From assembly GCF_000372725.1 (NCBI RefSeq), contig NW_005199045.1:80785-144784 (forward strand): DNA of 64,000 nucleotides. The letters run 5' to 3'. Shown here piece after piece: positions 56,148-64,000 of the stretch. This stretch comes from Emiliania huxleyi CCMP1516 (Eukaryota > Haptophyta > Isochrysidales > Noelaerhabdaceae). The notes below the pieces were generated by a model. It was not told the DNA's origin and did not search any database. It worked only from the letters and a program-made list of their open reading frames with translations. The position numbers were made by a program, and so were the translations under genes. Numbering within the stretch: the first letter of the stretch is position 1; each line of letters begins with the position of its first letter.

Positions 56148-56499
56148 CCTCTCGAGCATCTACACCGGAGAAGATTTGCCTCCACCAGTTCTTCAATCTA
56201 CTGCGCTGCTCTTGCGTCTTGGCAGGAGATTTGCCACGTTTGAGATATCTCTAATGTCTAAAAGTCTAAAAAGGCATCTACGCGATCTACTACACACTAC
56301 AGTCCAAGGATCTTCCGATGTTGGGTAGAGATGTCCATGTATGAGAGAAAAAATGTTCCTGTTACGAAAAAGGGAGCTACCCGGGTACCAGCTTTTCGGT
56401 TTCGCCTTTCGGCGACACTAGGCTCTAGGGCGCTCGGGCCTGATCCCGCACATTACATCTCCACTCTCATCTCCTCTCCTATGACTCCGTGTCCCCTCA

Positions 56500-56582
56500 C
56501 ACCAAGATCGTGCAGGGCGGGGACACATGTCCCTAAATCCCATCTCGTCTCAGAGTTTGACCGTTTTATTTATTTATTTATT
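56500..56582 (+). repeat. 3' end of another (TTTA)n-tailed retroelement copy
   Basis: GTGCAGGGCGGGGACA leads to GACCGTTTTATTTATTTATT, parallel to the end of the copy at 56610-56959. Confidence 0.7.
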
Positions 56583-56609
56583 CTCCTTGACACGACTCTC
56601 CGCGACCGA

Positions 56610-56959
56610 GGAAACGTTGGGAAGAGGCACGAGGAGGGCGGCGACCTCGACCGACTATGGAGGACCCGTCACCAGACGAAGCAGGGCAGACGACGGGGAG
56701 GCGGAGCAGACGCGCAGGGCGAGACGAGGGAGGGAGCAGGATGTTGCTGAGATCAGCAGGAGGATGTACGACGAGATTAGGAGCAGCAGGGACCCGAGGG
56801 ACCATGTGGAAGACGGCTAGTGCTAGTCCCCCATCGGGAGGACGACCCCGGCTAGTCGCCGACCACACCCACAAAGAACCCTGCACAAAGACCGCAGGGC
56901 GGGGACCTGTTCCTTTTTACCCATCTCCTAGTAAGAGGTGTCCGTTTTATTTATTTATT
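56610..56959 (+). mobile_element. 5'-truncated retroelement copy with 12-bp target duplication
   Basis: CTCCGCGACCGA stands at 56598-56609 and again at 56960-56971. Between them is a 350-bp copy of the element in plus orientation, ending GTCCGTTTTATTTATTTATT. It encodes only the C-terminal end (AEISRRMYDEIRSSRDPRDH). The 5' truncation, 3' tail and target duplication are the marks of LINE-type retroposition. Confidence 0.85.
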
Positions 56960-57189
56960 CTCCGCGACCGACCTTGGGCTAGCTAGAGGACTCAACTTTG
57001 GATGCGTCCCCTCGTGGCGGGAACACACGAGGTCCGCGGGGAGGACGGGACTCGGGAACACGTCGCTCTCGCCTCTCGCGGGGGCTCGCGGCTCGGCTGA
57101 CTCCGGGGGCTCGGCTCGCCCGCGGCTCGTCGCACGTCGGGCTCGGCTCTGCGCTCCGCGGCTCCGTTCTCGGGTCGTGAGCTATCGGT

Positions 57190-58928
57190 TCATCGCCCCA
57201 CCACCCTTGGCAGCACAAAGCCGCGCCAGATGTCCGCCAGCTCTGGAGCCGCTCCCTCGCGGCTATCGAAGCGCTCCTCGTCCCAAGCGATCAGGTAGCC
57301 CAGCCGCATCACCTCGACCGCCCGCTTGCGAGCCGCTGTTGGGAAGAGCTCGTGCGACCGCGGCGACCACTCCTCTGCCTTGAGGACCAGCCTGCCCACC
57401 TCCACCGCCTCGGCCGCTGGCTGTAGGTTGGCCGGCCTGGGGGAGGGCAGAGGCTTGGGGTGTTCAAAGAGAGGATCCGGCGAGCCGGGGAGAGACCATT
57501 GCAGTGCGCGCCTCAGTGCGAGTGCCTTGGCCTCGCCCGCCACGCGCACGCCGAAGCGGCCCGTCGAAACGCTCGCGGAGACGACGACGCCGACCTTGCC
57601 GTTCATCGAGGGCCGCGAGACGAGAGAGCGGATCTTGACTGTGGAACCGACTGCCGCAGCGGTCGGATCCGACTCGCTCCACGAGCAGAGGACGCGCGCC
57701 CGCTCGAGGGCGGAAGGCTCGCCGGCGAGCGGGTCCGCGCCGCCGCGCAGCAGCGCCCGCACCCGGTCGACGGTGAGCGCCTGCGGAAGAGGGGCAATGG
57801 GCGTGAGGACAGCGCGCTCACGCCTTCGGCCGCTAGTCTCGGGGACGCCTCGAGGTGCTGGAGCGGCGTCCAGCCGCGGCTGGCGACCAGCCAGGCGGCG
57901 AGGTCGGCGTGGCCTCCTTCGGTTGCAGCCTCCTCGGGCGTGCCGAAGGGCGTAGCAGCGCGGGAGGCGCCGTAGGAGGAGAGGAGTTTGGCGACGTCGA
58001 GGTGGCCCTGGTGGCACGCAGCGAACAGCGGCGTGGCGCCGTCCTGCTGGGCTTGGTTGACGGCCGCGCCAGCCTCGAGAAGCAGCCGGGCGCACTCGAG
58101 GTGGCCCTCCTGGCTCGCGAAGAACAGCGGTGTACAACCGTCGGCCCTGGCTTGGTTGACCGCCGCGCCAGCGTCGCGCAGCAGCCGGGCGCACTCGAGG
58201 TTGCTGTGCTCGCACGCGGCGAACAGCGGCGTGACGCCATTGTTGCAGGCTTGGTTGACCGCCGCGCCAGTCTCGAGGAGCAGCCGGACGATCTCGACCT
58301 CACCGTTGTGGCACGCGATGGTCAGCGGCGTGGCGCCGTCCTCGTCGGCTTGGTTGACCGCCGCGCTGGCCTCGAGAAGCAGCCGGACACACTCGAGGTG
58401 GCCCTGGTAGCACGCCATGAACAGCGGCGTGGCGCCGTCGTGTTGGGCTTGGTTGACCGCCGCCCTGGCCTGGAGAAGCAGCCGAGTAATCTGCTCGTAG
58501 CCTTTGCCAGCGGCAAACACCAGCGCGGTGTAGCCGTTGCTGTTCTGCAGGTTGGCATCCGTCCCGCGCCGCAGCAGCAGCTCGACCACCCGCTCGTGGC
58601 CTTTGTGAGCGGCGTCCATCAGCGCGGTGACGCCGTAGCTGCTCTGCAGGTTGACCTCCGCGCCGTGCTGCAACAGCAGCTCGACCAGCCGCTCGTGGCC
58701 GTTGCCGGCGGTCGTCATCAGCGCAGTGATGCCACTCACAGCGCCTTCCCCGCAAGTCGCGTTGACCCGCCCGCCGCTGCTGAGCCACGCCAGCAGCGCC
58801 GCCTCGTTGCCTTGCGCAGCCGCTTGCCTGATCTCTTCGGGAAGGCTGCCGATCTCCTCGGAGATGCCCTCTGGCACTTCACGTGGCGCTTCCTCCGGCT
58901 GCGAAGACGCGGTTGAGGTCGCGGGCAT
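57190..58928 (-). CDS. Ankyrin-repeat protein with SH3-like C-terminal region
   Basis: Exons 58928-57849 and 57780-57190, joined by a short intron that fits GC-AG (GAG|GCGTCC...CGCAG|GCGCTC). Exon 1 has about nine ankyrin repeats, for example NGYTALVFAAGKGYEQITRL, DGATPLFMACYQGHLECVRL and DGCTPLFFASQEGHLECARL, closing with GWTPLQHLE. Exon 2 continues LTVDRVRALLRGGADPLAG, a segment SLVSRPSMNGKVGVVVSASV with GRFGVRVAGEAKALALR typical of small SH3-like domains after algal ankyrin repeats, and ends with EEWSPRSHELFPTAARKRAV, a tail common to algal members. Ankyrin repeats bind partner proteins; no catalytic domain is seen. Start chosen at 58928 (MPATSTASSQPEEAP). Repeat family A begins about 205 bp upstream. 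Confidence 0.85.
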
Positions 58929-59132
58929 CTCTCACTTGGTAGACAGAGATCGAAGAAAAAACCCCAGGGCAGGGCGGGCCCGGGGGGGCGGCGGGCGCGG
59001 GGTGCGGGGTGCGGTGCGGTGCGTGCAGTCGTGTGTTTGGCGTCCTGTTGTGTGTGCCTTCGCTTGTTATTAACATCAAAGTCTAGCTCAAGAAAAAACC
59101 AATCGAGGCATGGAAGGAGGACAGGGCCCCCA

Positions 59133-60100
59133 CCTGCACGAGCAGGATTTTGGAAGGACGATCAGGGACACAGGGGAGCGGGAGTGGGGAGCGCATCGCG
59201 ACAACCCGGAGGGGGGCTGGGTAGGGTTCACCCACACGACAGAGTCCCAGGGATCCCCCTCTCTCTCGTATAGGTAGGAAGGACAAAGTTGCACCCGGCG
59301 GCACGGGGGCAGGCGCGGGCCCCCTACTGGTTGCGCTCTCCTAGTTCTCCTGCTCCTGACAAGGGACAGCGACAGGTTCGCAGCACGGTGGACTCCTATT
59401 CCACTGGCGATCTCTCTCGACTAGCGACCTTCCTCCGGCTTCTCACTGGCAGTCTCTCACTATCACGGGCACACTGACAGGGGCGGCCGAGGCTCACGCC
59501 GAGGGTGGCAGGGGCGGTGATAGGAGTCTCTCACTCTGTGGGCTTCGCTAGAGGTGCGGCCTACGCATGTCCTCGTCCTTGAGGGGGAAGGGGAAGGGGC
59601 TGTGTGTCTGTGCATGCATGTGTGTGTGCGTGCGTGCGTACGTGTGTGTGTGTGTGTGTGTGTGCGTGCGTGCGTGCGTGTGCGTGTGCGACCCGCCCTG
59701 AGCGACCACGATGGCGAGCGCGCCCGAGCACCGAAGCGCCGCGAGCGCCGGCGAGCACCGCCGCCCGCGCCTTGGCGTGGAGCGGTAGTACATGACGCGG
59801 CGCCCAGCATGCTCTATCATGCGTCGCCCCGCACAGTGGCCGAGCCGACCGCCGCTCGAACTGGCGCTGAGTGGCTCCCAGATCGAGCGCGGCAGGCTCA
59901 GTCGCACCTTCGCGGAGCGAACGCGAGTCGAGCCGTCGCCGTTCGCCGCAGCCGTCCGCCGTCCGCCGTCCGCCGTCCGCCGTCCGCCGTCCACCGTCCG
60001 CCGTCCGCCGTCCGCCGTCCGCCGTCCGCCGTCCACCGTCCGCCATCACTCGTTTTGCGCGACGCGCTCGCGCAGTGTGGACGCGCGCCGCCCAGCGCCG
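59133..60100. repeat. Dispersed repeat family A, copy 2
   Basis: Matches 26575-27290 in the same order and orientation relative to the neighbouring gene start. It has an extra TG/CG run (59610-59690) and an inserted GTCCGCC minisatellite before the final shared piece (CAGTGTGGACGCGCGCCGCC at 60074). Confidence 0.85.
59946..60045. repeat. 7-bp minisatellite (GTCCGCC)n
   Basis: About fourteen tandem units with a few GTCCACC variants; open in several frames on both strands. Confidence 0.95.
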
Positions 60101-60174
60101 GACGTGCCGGAGCCGGTCCGGCGCGCGCGCGGGCGACCAGCGCCTGTAAACAGACAGCCGTGCCTCCCGCGTAC

Positions 60175-60740
60175 AGGTCCCTCTTCGTACATCCTCCTGC
60201 TGATCTCCGCAAAGTCCTGCTCCCTCCCTCGTCTCGCCCTGCGCGTCTGCTCCGCCTCACCGTCTTCTGCCCTGCGTCGTCTGGCGACGGGTCCTCCATA
60301 GTCGTCGAGGTCGCCCCTCGTGCCTCTTCCCAACGTTCCCTCGGCGGCCGATGCCGTCTGCTCCGGCTCCCCAGTCCCCGGGTCTGCCCTGCTCTCGTCT
60401 GCGCTAGCTTCTGCTTCGTCCTCACCGGCGTCTCTCCTCTTCCTTCTCCCCTTTTGTATGCTTTGTACATCGCGTCGATTCCTTTTCGCGTGAGCACCAG
60501 CCTGAAGCCCGCCCAGCATCTGAACCGCTCCCTAAGTCGAAGGAGCATCATCAGTCTCACCCACTTCGCTCTCTGCCCACCGTCTCCGCTCCCTCCCGCT
60601 TGAGCCGCCGTCGCGGCCCTCGTTCGTCCCACTGGCTGTTGGCCCGTCCCTGCGTTGCCTGCGTTATCCCTCCTCTGCGACTCCCTCAAGGCCGGCCGAG
60701 CCTCTTTCCACCCAGTGAAGAGCTTCCTCAGACGCATCGT
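60175..60740 (-). pseudogene. Retroelement copy without tail
   Basis: The minus strand encodes LRKLFTGWKEARPALRESQR, WVRLMMLLRLRERFRCWAGF, LTRKGIDAMYKAYKRGEGRG and an Arg-rich end, closely matching 54968-56147. Frames are more continuous here. Its downstream end is cut at GTCCCTCTTCG without a TTTA tail. Confidence 0.7.
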
Positions 60741-61718
60741 TGGGACTTTTACAGACATTTGTTTTTTTAAATGAACTCGGGGGCACGGCACGCGGCACAA
60801 ACGGGGCACAAACGCCAGGCGGGGAGGCACGTAGTGACGCAAGGGAGTCTAGGCGACGGTGGCGTCCTCCGACGCCACGGCGAGCCGGAGGTCAGAGATT
60901 TGTTTTCCAGTGTGTACGTTTCTCTCTCTCCCCCCCATCCCGCGTCGATCCATACCGCGTTGGTGTCCCAGTCGTTGGTCGGACTGTGTTTCGCCTTCCT
61001 ATCGCGGCGAGGAGGGGAGCGGCGGAGAGGGGGAGAGGAAGAGAAGAGGAAAGAAGGTTTGACGGCGGGAGCGAACACCACCCTCTCGGGATTTCCGTGC
61101 CAGCCAATAATAATATTTACCCCCCTCCGCCTCGCAAAAGAAAAAGCGAAACCCCGGAACCAGCCGATCGCGCGTAAACGGCGTCGAATGAAGCCCGCCG
61201 GTTTGATCGACAGTCGCGAGATTTACCGCCGTCGACCAGAGAATCGACGGCAGCATGCAAACGATGTGCCAGGCTTGCGCGGCGCTCGCGCCGCGCAGGC
61301 TGGCCCATCGAGCGCGCTCTCTGGCGCTGTCCTGGCCACGCGCGGCGCCGCGCGTGCCGCGCGCCACTCGCCGCGGCAGCGCGGCAGGCAGTACAGCGAC
61401 ACTGCAGCCTCGCGAACGTCGCGCACAGATCCAGGAGGCTGCCCACCAAGCAGCAGAGTGCTGCACCGGCATGCAGCGGGCGCTGTGGCGCTGCGGCGCC
61501 GTCTCCCCGCCCTGTCCACGGAGCAGGCGCGCGGCGGCACGGCCCTCCACCAGTCGCAGGAGGTGCGCACCTCCCAAAGGAAGCACCACAGATGCTCCCT
61601 CAGCACACGCAGCTTTGCGCCGTTTCTTATCTTCTTTCCCAGGCAGGTTTCGCGACTCTGCGTGGCCGACTCACACCGCGAGCCTTCCTGTCTCCCTGCT
61701 GCCGATTCATCGGTTGTG
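60741..61718. other. No gene assigned
   Basis: A 334-codon plus-strand frame (60771-61775) spans most of this stretch but its composition (Arg/Ser-rich, no domain) and the crossing of the hairpin at 61719 argue against a gene. A plus-strand piece MQTMCQACAALAPRRLAHRA near 61255 could be an exon. Confidence 0.35.
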
Positions 61719-61769
61719 CTCAGTCAAGATATTGTAGAGACCGACCATATGCACAATATCTTGACTGAG
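61719..61769. other. Perfect 17-bp hairpin, pre-miRNA-like
   Basis: CTCAGTCAAGATATTGT (61719-61735) pairs perfectly with ACAATATCTTGACTGAG (61753-61769); loop of 17 nt. CTGCCGAT farther out on both sides can extend the fold to about 95 nt. It could be a small-RNA precursor, an untranslated-region structure or a relic of an inverted insertion. Confidence 0.6.
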
Positions 61770-61779
61770 AGCTAAGCCC

Positions 61780-62223
61780 AGTTCGACGATCGGCAGCCTC
61801 ACCGAAGGTCGCGCCGCTGCGCAGCGAGAGCCAGGCTCGCCCGGCGAAGGTCCACTGCCACCACCCAGGCCGCGGGAGCCGAACGGCTGCGCCGAGAACA
61901 GCTCCCTCAGTGTGCTCCGCGGCTCACCAGTGAGCAGTGTGCGCCGCGGCGCCGTCCAGCCACTTTGGCGGCCAGCCACCGGACGAGTTCTTCGACTCTG
62001 AAGGACAGAAAGGACAACAAAAACAGAAAGGTACCGTCTGAAAGGTATTTTTATGCTCTATTGACTGGCGAAAAAATCCCCCCAAAATGTTTTCACAGCG
62101 TGATTCACAGGTACTGTAAGCATGAGCGAAGCGTCTTGGGTCCGTGGTTGTGTTTTTGTACGTACGTACTTTAAGCTTACTGGGAGAAAAGAAACTGGCG
62201 GGCGCTTGTTTCTCTCTTTTTGT
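61780..62223. other. No gene; retroelement scrap upstream of the FKBP gene
   Basis: GCTTACTGGGAGAAAAG at 62174 with the preceding GTACGTAC words recurs at 55438-55475, a piece of the gag-like element. The rest shows no coding signal. Confidence 0.5.
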
Positions 62224-63024
62224 ATGAGCAAGCACGGGAAGAGGTTAGTTTCAGTCTGGGCCACGAAAATGCTGCAGACGCGCTCCTGTGGCCGCCACGC
62301 AGGGTGCTGGCGACCGCCGGCGAGGCTCAAGGCTGTCGCCTCGCTCAAGACGTCAGAGACTGTCGCAGCTCCCGTCGAGTCCTTCCCGTCATCCGGCGAG
62401 CTCTGGGTGGAGATACTTCACTCGGGTGGTGCTGCACCGATCAGCCGCGGGGACGAGGTCGAGCTCCACTACGCCTGCCTCCTCGCTCGCTCCGCCTGCT
62501 GCATGGACTCGTCGCGCTCCAAGCCGTGCAGCCGGCGAGAGCCGATGCGCGTCGAGGTTGGAAGCGGCCGGGTGGTCGAGGGGATGGATCGCGGCCTGTG
62601 TCAGCTGGGGCTGGGCGACCTGGCTCGCATCCACGTGCCCGCGCGCCTTGGGTACGGAGACGAACTCGCCGGCCCGATCCCGCCCGGATCGGCCCTCGTC
62701 TTTGAGGTTGAGGTTGTGCGAGTCAACGGCGCCGCCTGCGCCGGCCTGCCCACTCCGCTGCTGCGGCAGCTGCTCACGCTGCCTGCCATGCCGCCGCCGC
62801 TCCGCGCCATCACGTCACCGCTCGTCCACGCCGAAGCGGCGCGCACCGCCGCCGCCGCCGCCGCCGCTTGCGCTGCCGGGCCCTCGAGCTGGTCCGGGTG
62901 GGTGCGGCGGCTGCGCGGGCCTCTGCGGCCGTCGGAGGCGGCGCACTTCGAGCGCTTCTTCGCGGCGCGGCTCGGCAGCGAGGCCGCCGTCCCTAGCCGC
63001 GGGATGCGCCTCCTCCTATCCTAG
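62224..63024 (+). CDS. FKBP-type peptidyl-prolyl cis-trans isomerase
   Basis: From ATG 62224 a basic, Cys-containing N-terminus is followed by an FKBP domain: GELWVEILHSGG, then RGDEVELHYACLLA, GRVVEGMDRGLCQLGLGDLA, RIHVPARLGYGDELAGPIPP and GSALVFEVEVVRVNG. The GYGDE...IPPGSALVFEVE end and the VEGMDRGL helix are characteristic. The usual F-x-F aromatic residues of the active pocket are only partly kept, so activity is uncertain. A C-terminal Ala-rich segment and a helical tail (SEAAHFERFFAARLGSEAAV) follow. FKBPs speed prolyl isomerisation in protein folding. The gene is close to the next plus-strand gene (about 100 bp), so a single fused transcript should be considered. Confidence 0.75.
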   Translation: MSKHGKRLVSVWATKMLQTRSCGRHAGCWRPPARLKAVASLKTSETVAAPVESFPSSGELWVEILHSGGAAPISRGDEVELHYACLLARSACCMDSSRSKPCSRREPMRVEVGSGRVVEGMDRGLCQLGLGDLARIHVPARLGYGDELAGPIPPGSALVFEVEVVRVNGAACAGLPTPLLRQLLTLPAMPPPLRAITSPLVHAEAARTAAAAAAACAAGPSSWSGWVRRLRGPLRPSEAAHFERFFAARLGSEAAVPSRGMRLLLS

Positions 63025-63119
63025 CACTGGCGTGTACGCACCGGGTCTCTCCCCACCAATCAGTGCGATGCGGCGAGACTCTGCTCACGCGTTGAGCCGT
63101 CTGCCTCCCCCGCCTCTAG

Positions 63120-64000
63120 GCCGCACTCGAGGCTGCAGCTTCGCAGGCCGACTTTGGCGCCTCGCTGCTGCCCGGAGCGCTGCCCGTGCCTCGGGCGCCT
63201 CACGGGAGTGCGTGGGACGGCAAGGCGCCTCTCGTGCTGACCGGACCGCGAGCGGGATGGGCGCCGCGCGAGTGGGGCTGGGGGTGGTTCGGCGAGCGGC
63301 ACGGCGATGAGGCGGTCCTCTGCAAGCAGCGCGCGCCGATCTTCGACGAGGACGACTCCTCTCTCCTCCGCCCTCTTCGGCCACGCCGCGGCCTCCCCTT
63401 CACCCTCCCCGCCGCCTCCCCACAGGACCGCGGCGACTCGACGCTCATAGCAGAGTGCTCGCTGCGCGAGTGAGACGCGGCGCGGCGCGAGACCGCGGGC
63501 AAGGAGACGGCGCCGAAGATCGGCTCCGTCGCCGTGTAGGTATATGCGGTACGCCGAGGAGATGGAGACTGCGCCGGAGGAGCTGCCTCTCCTCTACATG
63601 AATGGATGGGACTTGTTCGAGTCGCACCCGTGCTTGTGGGACGCGTCGATCGATCAGATCCCGGGAAGCATCACCAACTTGTCGACGGCAGCTGCGCCTC
63701 CTCCCCTTCCGCCGCTCCCGCCACGCTCTTCAACTCCCCAGTTTCCGCCTCCGCCTCCGCCTCCGCCTCCGCCTAACCCCTCAGCTGACGCCTCTTCCCG
63801 CCACCTCCCGCCGTTGCCACCCGCAGGCGGCCTACGTGGCGATGCACAAGCGATTCCGCCTAGGCGGCGACTCGCTCGAGTATGCGACGGGCAAGGCGCT
63901 TCCTAGACACCTCCCCAGACACCTCCCCAGACACCTCCCCAGACACCTCCCCAGACACCTCCCCAGACACCTCCCTAGACACCTTCCCAGACACCTTCCC
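63120..64000 (+). CDS. JmjC-type protein, 5' exons, partial at right edge
   Basis: Predicted exons: about 63120-63355, 63426-63469, 63540 to about 63685, 63827-63892. Exon A: GKAPLVLTGPRAGWAPREWG, WGWFGERHGDEAVLCKQRAP, IFDED. Exon B: DRGDSTLIAECSLRE. Exon C: YMRYAEEMETAPEELPLLYM then NGWDLFESHPCLWDASIDQI. Exon D: AAYVAMHKRFRLGGDSLEYA. The order W..FGERHGD...V, SLREYMRY...E.PLLYMNGW is that of the N-terminal part of JmjC-domain hydroxylases/demethylases; the iron-binding residues would lie beyond the window. Exon A appears to end at AG|GAC with no GT or GC donor. The last exon fits a GC donor (GGCAAG|GCG). Confidence 0.55.
63902..64000. repeat. 12-bp minisatellite ACACCTCCCCAG at right edge
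   Basis: About eight tandem copies with minor variants (TAG, TTC). Each unit contains a CCTCCCCAG that looks like a 3' splice site, placed just after the last predicted donor of the JmjC-type gene. Confidence 0.9.

Larger units (their letters stand above)
52837..56344. mobile_element. Large fold-back element with GGAGATC/GATCTCC arrays
   Basis: The left end (CATACATGGACATCTCTAC, 52837) and right end (complement, 56344) are inverted repeats that continue for about 150-190 bp (AACATCGGAAGATCC, TTGAAGAACTGGTGGAGGCA, CTTCTCCGGTGTAGATGCTC). The left arm goes on through arrays of GGAGATTGGAGAT (52990-53530); the matching right arm (54440-54967) has the complement. A further copy of the CT-oriented array (53775-54050) and family C copy 3 (53525-53705) lie in the centre. 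The right arm is interrupted at 54967 by a retroelement copy. No transposase seen. Confidence 0.75.

Noticed and set aside
60771-61775. 334-codon plus-strand frame
   Set aside because: No recognisable domain, Arg/Ser-rich mirror-type composition, and it ends inside a hairpin.

Overview
This is nuclear DNA from a GC-rich, intron-rich protist, most likely a haptophyte alga (Emiliania/Gephyrocapsa- or prymnesiophyte-like). The reasons are: genes in several short exons with strongly GC-rich third codon positions; many introns that fit only an AG|GC...AG rule; secretory-type leaders, one with an ASAFAP motif as in secondary-plastid algae; TTAGGG-type interstitial repeats; and very dense microsatellites and mobile-element debris. 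A pelagophyte or dinoflagellate cannot be excluded. Exon boundaries were read by eye from splice motifs and protein continuity and have not been tested against transcripts.

Layout. 1-3.4 kb: a coiled-coil gene running off the left edge (-) and a secreted Cys-rich protein (+). 4.2-7.5 kb: an FAD-dependent oxidoreductase (-) in about ten exons, with several striking internal duplications. 8.8-12.6 kb: fragmentary genes and the C-terminal part of a peptidase-S9/alpha-beta-hydrolase-type protein (-). 13.7-18.4 kb: mobile DNA (a pipsqueak/CENP-B-like HTH exon, a Mutator-like element carrying a host exon, a copia-like fragment). 19.7-23.5 kb: a gene built of two tandem exon-rich modules (-). 24.6-26.5 kb: a CASTOR/GATS-like double ACT-domain protein (-). 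29.2-30.7 kb: a tandem receiver-domain protein (+). 32.9-33.9 kb: a VEFS-box plus PHD-finger protein (+), a candidate SUZ12-type Polycomb subunit. 34.3-36.1 kb: Nse4, the SMC5/6 kleisin (-). 36.3-41.4 kb: nested inverted-repeat elements with captured 5' exons. 41.8-45.1 kb: a DMT/EamA transporter (-) and a DUF4326 protein (-). 45-47.3 kb: low-GC and repeat DNA. 47.4-49.1 kb: a hypothetical protein and a membrane PAS protein (both -). 49.2-51.6 kb: nested repeats. 51.7-52.2 kb: a small duplicated-repeat protein (+). 52.8-57 kb: a large fold-back element broken by a retroelement with a (TTTA)n tail. 57.2-58.9 kb: an ankyrin-repeat protein (-). 59.1-62.1 kb: repeats. 62.2 kb to the right edge: an FKBP-type prolyl isomerase (+) and a JmjC-type gene running off the window (+).

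The genes do not form one pathway. What unites the window is how its introns and mobile elements behave: many introns are bounded by direct repeats of the form AG|GC...AG|GC; a 39-nt intron exists in four copies inside one gene; two unrelated genes carry introns that share a core; and several inverted-repeat elements contain host-like coding exons. These intron and exon-capture patterns are the most promising material for follow-up.
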